From Bacteroidia bacterium (GTDB lineage: Bacteria > Bacteroidota > Bacteroidia > UKL13-3), in assembly GCA_019695215.1 (NCBI GenBank), contig JAIBAK010000025.1, positions 1-48,635 on the forward strand: 48,635 nt of DNA, written 5' to 3'. The position numbers and the translations under genes were made by a program. The stretch's first letter is position 1, and each line of letters starts with the position of its first letter. Under the pieces are notes generated by a model. It was not told where the DNA came from. It did not search any database and saw only the letters and a list, made by a program, of their open reading frames with translations. Below, one piece after another: positions 43,918 to 48,635 of this stretch.

Positions 43918-44957
43918 GTGTCAGCTTTTAAAAACCGTACCCGCAATAAAAGAATCAGCCCGACAAATGCAGGAAAAATTAGATTGACAATCCACAAACC
44001 GTAAGCCGACAGTGTTAAGCTCACCTCATTGGTTGAGTAGAATGCAAAAAACACTATGGCACTATATCCACGCAGGCCTATTTCGGTAAGAGCAGATGTG
44101 GGCACTATAGACTGCACCAGAAAAATAACCGGAATGACTTTAAGTGCATCCATTACCTCCACATTAGTACGAAAGGCATACAGCATAAGTACATACTGAA
44201 GTGTGAACACTGCATAGCGAATAAGAGAATAGCCAAGCAGCACGGTTAAATCGGTATAGTTGTATTGTTCAAATTCTTCAAAATAACCAGCATATTTTTT
44301 AACGATAGGAATTCTGCGGCTCACCGGTGCAATTAACCAGATATTGTAATACAGCAGCAAAATAAGTCCTACCAGGATTAAACAAAGAAACACTAATGTT
44401 TGCCGCGCCAAATCCATTTGCGGAAGAATATGCTTTAACTCAAAACATAAACAAATACATCCGGCCACCAGCGTAATACATAACTGCGCAAAACTCCCTA
44501 CCATGGTAGTGAGAGCGGCTTTTACTTTGTCATACGTGTCTAAATACACCACCCGTCCTGCATACTCGCCAATGCGATTAGGGGTAATTAAACTGATGGT
44601 TGTTCCGGATAACACCGCTTTAAAAGCCATTCGGAAACCAATGGGCTCTTTGCCCTTAATAAGGTACTGCCATTTGAGGGCTTCAATGCTCCAGTTGGCA
44701 ATCATAAGCAGCAGGGTTAATACCACGGCCCATCCAACCATACCTCCCACACTTTGGCGATACTGCAGATAAAGGTCATCGACATTATACGACACAAACA
44801 GTTTATAGTACACATAAGAACATGTGTAAACCGTGATGAGCAGTTTGACTGCAAGAATAATTACCTTTAGAGGCCTGCGATTCAAAAAATGCGGTATTTT
44901 CGCGGGTGAAGTTAGTACAATCAAATCAAAAAATAAGTTGCAAAGCCATTCAGCCAT
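43914..44957 (-). CDS. Flippase-like UPF0104/LPG_synthase_TM membrane protein
   Basis: About 347 aa with 8 or so hydrophobic helices in the pattern of the lysylphosphatidylglycerol synthase membrane domain (AglD/YbhN-like): TLLLMIANWSIEALKWQYLIKG, FKAVLSGTTISLITPNRIGEYAGRVVYLD, VQSIVPTSALTEIGLRGYSAI. Such proteins accompany glycosyltransferases and are thought to move lipids or lipid-linked sugars. The start is uncertain: ATG 44957 is used here, ATG 44999 is further out, and TTG 44885 just before RPLKVIILAVK would avoid overlapping the divergent ruvC. Ends with an ATGA overlap to the GT2 gene. Confidence 0.85.
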   Translation of the reverse strand: MAEWLCNLFFDLIVLTSPAKIPHFLNRRPLKVIILAVKLLITVYTCSYVYYKLFVSYNVDDLYLQYRQSVGGMVGWAVVLTLLLMIANWSIEALKWQYLIKGKEPIGFRMAFKAVLSGTTISLITPNRIGEYAGRVVYLDTYDKVKAALTTMVGSFAQLCITLVAGCICLCFELKHILPQMDLARQTLVFLCLILVGLILLLYYNIWLIAPVSRRIPIVKKYAGYFEEFEQYNYTDLTVLLGYSLIRYAVFTLQYVLMLYAFRTNVEVMDALKVIPVIFLVQSIVPTSALTEIGLRGYSAIVFFAFYSTNEVSLTLSAYGLWIVNLIFPAFVGLILLLRVRFLKADT

Positions 44958-45510
44958 TCCATTTGACCGAATCATATTGGGCATTGACCCCGGAACCAAT
45001 ATTATGGGTTATGGTCTTATTGGCTGTAACAAAAAAAAGGCGAGCATTATTAGTCTGGGTGTGGTAAAACTCAACCATCTCGAAGAACATTCCTTAAAGC
45101 TAAAACACATTTTTGAGCGCTGCCTCACTCTTATTGATGAATACCACCCCGATGAAATGGCATTAGAGGCTCCTTTCTTCGGGAAAAACGTTCAATCGAT
45201 GCTTAAACTTGGAAGAGCACAGGGTGTGGCTATGGCGGCCGGTTTATACCGACAGCTTCCTATTTTTGAATATGCGCCACGAAAAATAAAACAATCTATT
45301 ACCGGAAGCGGAAGCGCGGGCAAAGAACAGGTGGCTGCCATGCTGCAAAAGATGCTGCATTTTAAAGAGACCCCGCAGTTTTTAGACGCTACCGATGGTT
45401 TGGCTGCGGCCTATTGCCATTTTTTGCAAAACAATACCGGAGAAACGAATGAAAAAAAGTACTCGGGATGGGCTTCGTTTGTAAAAAACAATCCGAAAAA
45501 ATTAAAATAA
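44938..45510 (+). CDS. ruvC: Holliday junction resolvase RuvC
   Basis: Endonuclease that cuts Holliday junctions together with RuvAB. The catalytic acidic residues are visible: Asp in ILGIDPGTNIMGYG, Glu in MALEAPFFGKN, and Asp in FLDATDGLAAAYCH. The frame continues upstream, but RuvC normally begins only a few residues before the ILGIDPGT strand. No ATG occurs there; the best candidate is TTG 44938, giving about 190 aa, normal for RuvC. A TATTTTCG sequence near 44896 may be its -7 element. It converges on the HIT gene with 1 nt between stop codons. Confidence 0.9.
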   Translation: MQSHSAIPFDRIILGIDPGTNIMGYGLIGCNKKKASIISLGVVKLNHLEEHSLKLKHIFERCLTLIDEYHPDEMALEAPFFGKNVQSMLKLGRAQGVAMAAGLYRQLPIFEYAPRKIKQSITGSGSAGKEQVAAMLQKMLHFKETPQFLDATDGLAAAYCHFLQNNTGETNEKKYSGWASFVKNNPKKLK

Positions 45511-45511
45511 A

Positions 45512-45907
45512 TCAGGCAATAAATGCGCGAATGGCCCGGGCGGTGGCAGCCAGTTCTTCGGGTGCAGGTTTTAACTTGGGTTTGGCAAAATTGATATCGC
45601 CCACTTCATTTATAGGAACTAAATGTATATGGGCATGCGGTACTTCCAGCCCTATTACGGCAACACCTACTTTTTTGCAGGGAATAGCTTTTCGTATTGC
45701 ATCGGCAACAATTTTTGAGAACAGATGCAATCCGGCAAATTCCTCATTGTTTATATCAAAAATATTATCTGTTTCCTTCTTGGGTATCACCAGCACATGG
45801 CCGGCCGTAAGCGGAAACACATCTAAAAAAGCAAGGTACTCTTCGGTTTCGGCTATTTTATAACAGGGGATTTCACCCGAAACAATTTTGCTGAATATAC
45901 TTGCCAT
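45512..45907 (-). CDS. HIT family protein (histidine triad nucleotide hydrolase)
   Basis: 131 aa, complete HIT domain: IFSKIVSGEIPCYKIAET, LAFLDVFPLTAGHVLVIPKKE and the active-site triad VPHAHIHLVPI, with the nucleophilic His in HxHxHxx. Enzymes of this HINT-like group hydrolyse AMP conjugates such as adenosine phosphoramidates; the physiological substrate is not known. It follows greA by 4 nt on the same strand, a frequent pairing in Bacteroidota. ATG start. Confidence 0.94.
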   Translation of the reverse strand: MASIFSKIVSGEIPCYKIAETEEYLAFLDVFPLTAGHVLVIPKKETDNIFDINNEEFAGLHLFSKIVADAIRKAIPCKKVGVAVIGLEVPHAHIHLVPINEVGDINFAKPKLKPAPEELAATARAIRAFIA

Positions 45908-45911
45908 AATT

Positions 45912-46388
45912 TTATAAGCTTATATCAATTATCTCCAGCTGTATTACTCCGGCAGGCACGGTTACATCTACCACATCGCCTAAAGCTTTTCCCATTAAGG
46001 CTGCCCCTATCGGAGATTTGATGGAAATTTTCCCGGCTTTCATATCGGCCTCTTTTTCTGAAACCATTACATAAACTATCTCTCCTTTTGTTTTCAGGTT
46101 TCTTACTTTCACCTTACTTAAAATCATCACCTTGCTGTTGTCGAGTTTGGTTTCATCTATTACCCGCACTTTGGCCAGCTGACTTTCCATTTGGGAAATG
46201 CGTGTTGCCAGCAAACTCTGAGCCTCTTTGGCTGCATGATATTCGGCATTCTCCGATAAATCACCTTTATCACGAGCCTCTGCAATCTGACGGGAGATAT
46301 AAGGCATCTCCACACTGCGGAGTTGTTGCAATTCCTTTTTAAAACTGTCGAAACCTTCTTTGGTTAGGTAAATAACTTCGTCTGCCAT
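45912..46388 (-). CDS. greA: Transcription elongation factor GreA
   Basis: 158 aa, the usual GreA length. The N-terminal coiled coil reads YLTKEGFDSFKKELQQLRSVEMPYISRQIAEARDKGDLSENAEYHAAKE, with the acidic tip D-L-S-E-N-A-E-Y that reaches into the RNA polymerase secondary channel and stimulates cleavage of backtracked RNA. The C-terminal FKBP-like domain has KISIKSPIGAALMGKALGDVVDV. ATG start. It forms an operon with the HIT gene and lies after a terminator that isolates it from the PorV-like gene upstream. Confidence 0.96.
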   Translation of the reverse strand: MADEVIYLTKEGFDSFKKELQQLRSVEMPYISRQIAEARDKGDLSENAEYHAAKEAQSLLATRISQMESQLAKVRVIDETKLDNSKVMILSKVKVRNLKTKGEIVYVMVSEKEADMKAGKISIKSPIGAALMGKALGDVVDVTVPAGVIQLEIIDISL

Positions 46389-46412
46389 ATTGTTGTTTCC
46401 TGTTTAAGCTAA

Positions 46413-46452
46413 AAAAGAAGAAACGCCTTGCTTGCAAGACGTTTCTTCTTTT
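46413..46452 (-). terminator. Intrinsic terminator of the PorV-like gene
   Basis: Nineteen-pair stem with a single mismatch (46413-46431 against 46434-46452) and a tiny loop; on the minus strand it is followed by a run of six T. It lies between the PorV-like gene (ends 46472) and greA (starts 46388). Confidence 0.8.
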
Positions 46453-46471
46453 AAGGGTACAAATATATGTA

Positions 46472-47572
46472 TTAATTCGATTTCTTGCCTGTAAGCAATA
46501 AGCGGGCTCCAAAAGTGTGTACTCCGTCAAAACGGTCGGTAGCACGATAAGAATAATCCACTCCGAATTTAGTTCCTGATTTGTTAATCGGAATCAATAC
46601 TCCAAAACCGGCATTGAACCCTGTGAATACGGTTTTGCGCATTTCTTTATCAAACACGTCTTTCTCAAAAATAAACCCACTGCGCAGCAACACCATTTCT
46701 TTCAACCCATATTCAACTCCCAAAATGTACTGGTTGTTTTGAAAAGTATGTGAAGCAAAATTAAATGAAGCGGTAAGGCGGTGATTATATTTGGTCGAGT
46801 CGCGGTCGAGGCGAATATCGTAACTTGCTCCTACATTAATTAACGAAGGAAGGTTAAAGGTAGCTGCCCGCTGCTCGGTGTTTGACGAAAGGCCGGTGGC
46901 CACATTGGTGGTATAAACCGAAAGGCCGCTTCCTCCGAATTTCATATCGGGACCTATGTTGCGGATAGAAACCCCGAAGTGAATATCTCTTCCTTTTATT
47001 TTCGCCATCTTAGGATTGAACGAAGCTTTGTACTGCACACCTGCATCCATACACAAGCCCTGAGCTTTTACGTCAGTAATGGCTTCTGAAATGGCGCGCA
47101 TCATAATTCCGCCATAAATATTTTCGGAGAATTTTTTGGCGTATCCTAAACCCACATTTAGAAATTGTGGCGAAAAAGTTCCCAAGGTAGCATCTGGTGC
47201 TTCGGTGGTGGTGATATCAATATCTCCGAAATCCATAGAGAAAACGGAAATTCCGATTACCGAACCTTCGCCTACGCGCTGGGCGAAACCGAAATTATTA
47301 ATATGAATATCGGCCGTTTTTAAATAATTGGTGCGGCTAAAAACCAACTCGGTATTATCAGTAAAAGCCAATCCCGCCACATTCAGGTGGAATGATTCCA
47401 GACCTTTTACTTCAGCACTGTTTGCTCCGCCCAAACCTGAACTGCGCACCCAGGGATTGATAAGTAACTCGGTGGCTCCTGCCTGCCCGGCACGATCGGG
47501 GTTACCTGCCATGGCAACAGGCGAAACGCCCAGTGCCAGAGTTGCTGTTAAAACTATATTTCTGATTCTCAT
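46472..47572 (-). CDS. PorV/PorQ family outer-membrane protein (T9SS-associated)
   Basis: 366 aa. Signal peptide (NIVLTATLALGVSPVAMA), then the family opening GQAGATELLINPWVRSSGLGGANSAEVKGLESFHLNVAGLAF, a near match to PorV/PorQ-type proteins of the FadL-like barrel class (the A.L.I.P.AR..GMG....A...N.A.LA pattern). Amphipathic strands run to GVDYSYRATDRFDGVHTFGARLLLTGKKSN. In T9SS, PorV shuttles cargo from the translocon to the attachment complex. This one is next to a large cargo gene 25 nt upstream, which suggests a dedicated partner rather than the core PorV; that is inference. ATG start. Confidence 0.82.
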   Translation of the reverse strand: MRIRNIVLTATLALGVSPVAMAGNPDRAGQAGATELLINPWVRSSGLGGANSAEVKGLESFHLNVAGLAFTDNTELVFSRTNYLKTADIHINNFGFAQRVGEGSVIGISVFSMDFGDIDITTTEAPDATLGTFSPQFLNVGLGYAKKFSENIYGGIMMRAISEAITDVKAQGLCMDAGVQYKASFNPKMAKIKGRDIHFGVSIRNIGPDMKFGGSGLSVYTTNVATGLSSNTEQRAATFNLPSLINVGASYDIRLDRDSTKYNHRLTASFNFASHTFQNNQYILGVEYGLKEMVLLRSGFIFEKDVFDKEMRKTVFTGFNAGFGVLIPINKSGTKFGVDYSYRATDRFDGVHTFGARLLLTGKKSN

Positions 47573-47597
47573 TTCTGTGTTATTTTCAGGTTAGGTA

Positions 47598-48635
47598 TTA
47601 AAACGAATCCAAATCATACTGCCTCATTACTCCAAACCATTTGAGTACTTTTTCGCCAAGTTCGCCCGCATCAATATGGATGATATAAACTCCGCTGGCA
47701 ATGGGCACGTTGGCCTGATTTTTAATATCCCAATCGGCACTGGTGGTGGTAGGATCATCTTTCTTAATCCGTCTTACCAAAACTCCGTTTAATGTGTAAA
47801 TGCTGATGGTACATTTAGGAGGAAGGTTAGTGAACTTCACTTTGGTATCAAGCTGATTGGTTTCATAAGCCGAATATCCGTAGTAAGGATTAGGAACTAC
47901 ATTAATCATATCAATGGCTTTTTTACCTACAGCTTTATTGGCAACGGCTGCAATATCGGCAGTAGAGAATGAATAAGCAGGCATACCTCCGTTAACAGGG
48001 TTGTTGTCGGGGTTGTAAATAGCATATGGCTTTTGCATTCTAACTTTAATACGCACATCGCACGGTACAATTCCTTCTTCAGGGGTTAAAGTTTTAAAAC
48101 CTCCCTGTGTGTACGACATCATTACCCACATGGCCTGTGAAAGCACTAAACGCTTATTAAGGTTATTAGACTGATTGGTGGCAAACATATTCTGGTAGCT
48201 GGCTCCTTCATCATATATTGGTCCGGTGTAAGTACCTAATGTTTTGCTTCCCATAATGTAGATGTAGTGCTTACCGCCATATACCGGTGTTGAAGACACT
48301 CCGTTGTAAATGGTTGAGGTTGGATTCCACAACATATCTCGTGTGTTATCTCCCTCGTAGTAGGAGTCTTCTCCAAACATAATGTTTAAGCGTTCGCCAG
48401 TTTCTACATTGATAGCATAGCCGGGGAACCAACCGCGACCCTGCTCTCCACCCGGTAACGGATTACCCATTTTATCTACCGAGGCGTGTTTTCTCATGCT
48501 CATTTTTACAGCATTGCCTTCGGTAAGGTTTGGATCCTCCCCTAATTCAAGCACCACACAACGTGTCCATTTGCTGGTATCAGATGTTAATACCAAATCA
48601 ATACTGGCAAGTTCCGATAAACGATTGTCGGTTTG
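47598..48635 (-). CDS. C-terminal part of a large T9SS-type surface protein (cut by the window edge)
   Basis: The frame is open to the last base of the window, so the 5' part is missing. The visible 345 residues include GRGWFPGYAINVETGERLNIMFGEDSYY, a domain frequent in very large Bacteroidota surface proteins, and end with a sorting-domain-like unit (INVVPNPYYGYSAYE ... ISIYTLNGVLVRRIKKDD ... IASGVYIIHIDAGELGEKVLKWFGVMRQYDLDSF). A TTG at 48596 is not a credible start because coding continues upstream (TDNRLSELASIDL). It is followed 25 nt later by the PorV/PorQ-like gene, a conserved type of pairing. Confidence 0.8.
   Translation of the reverse strand, partial: QTDNRLSELASIDLVLTSDTSKWTRCVVLELGEDPNLTEGNAVKMSMRKHASVDKMGNPLPGGEQGRGWFPGYAINVETGERLNIMFGEDSYYEGDNTRDMLWNPTSTIYNGVSSTPVYGGKHYIYIMGSKTLGTYTGPIYDEGASYQNMFATNQSNNLNKRLVLSQAMWVMMSYTQGGFKTLTPEEGIVPCDVRIKVRMQKPYAIYNPDNNPVNGGMPAYSFSTADIAAVANKAVGKKAIDMINVVPNPYYGYSAYETNQLDTKVKFTNLPPKCTISIYTLNGVLVRRIKKDDPTTTSADWDIKNQANVPIASGVYIIHIDAGELGEKVLKWFGVMRQYDLDSF

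Noticed and set aside
44833..44937. Upstream extension of the ruvC frame with ATGs at 44833 and 44836
   Set aside because: It adds about 35 residues not found in RuvC proteins and lies inside the divergent membrane protein gene.
1..48635. tRNA, rRNA, riboswitch or complete insertion sequence
   Set aside because: I looked for T-loop GGTTCRA motifs, conserved rRNA ends and terminal-repeat transposase genes and saw none beyond the transposase remnant at 16.1 kb.

Overview
The window comes from the chromosome of a Bacteroidota bacterium, probably a free-living member outside the gut Bacteroides. Seven proteins look like type IX secretion (T9SS) cargo, with a signal peptide and/or a C-terminal sorting domain carrying a YPNP-like strand. 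There is also a PorV/PorQ-type outer-membrane protein, a TonB-dependent receptor with partner proteins, and an RND pump fused to its outer-membrane channel. Where promoters can be guessed they resemble the Bacteroidota type (TTG, about 19 bp, TAnnTTTG). I see no tRNA, rRNA, CRISPR array, complete insertion sequence or prophage.

Layout. 0-6 kb: a minus-strand heavy-metal efflux operon (small His-rich protein, CzcA-TolC fusion, CzcB-like lipoprotein adaptor) with a Fur-like palindrome upstream. 6-9.2 kb: small soluble proteins (DUF1801, SRPBCC) and an ABC exporter. 9.3-11.7 kb: an MBOAT O-acyltransferase with an SGNH-like partner. 12-18.2 kb: T9SS cargo genes, RNase Z, a STAS protein, an SDR oxidoreductase and a DUF4256 protein. 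A REP-like island sits in this part: two 29-bp inverted copies flank the decayed C-terminus of a REP-associated (Y1) transposase, and a related hairpin lies 1 kb away beside an orphan coding fragment. 18.2-23.3 kb: an unusually large (1552 aa) pyruvate:ferredoxin oxidoreductase-type enzyme overlapping a small helical protein gene.

24.3-30.8 kb: a histidine kinase/response regulator pair followed by a three-gene uptake locus: a T9SS-tagged HmuY-like protein, a TonB-dependent receptor, and a HmuY-like lipoprotein. An 11-bp-spaced direct repeat resembling an OmpR/PhoB-family site lies between the regulator and the locus. 30.8-36.7 kb: a TPR membrane protein and a polysaccharide cluster (GT4, flippase, Wzz-like, Wzy/WaaL-like). 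36.8-42 kb: a 1457-aa secreted putative metalloprotease with beta-solenoid segments and a smaller cargo gene, both starting from the same 32-bp repeated sequence. 42.5-45 kb: an ATGA-linked operon (flippase-like membrane protein, GT2, small wHTH-like protein). 45-48.6 kb: ruvC, a HIT-family gene, greA, a PorV-like gene and the 3' part of a large T9SS cargo gene cut by the window edge.

The strongest leads are the REP/transposase remnant, the double-HmuY uptake locus with its candidate operator, the dual-coding 32-bp repeat, the cryptic signal peptide at the CzcA-TolC junction, and the enlarged PFOR with its small partner. All functional statements come from reading motifs by eye; no database search was run.
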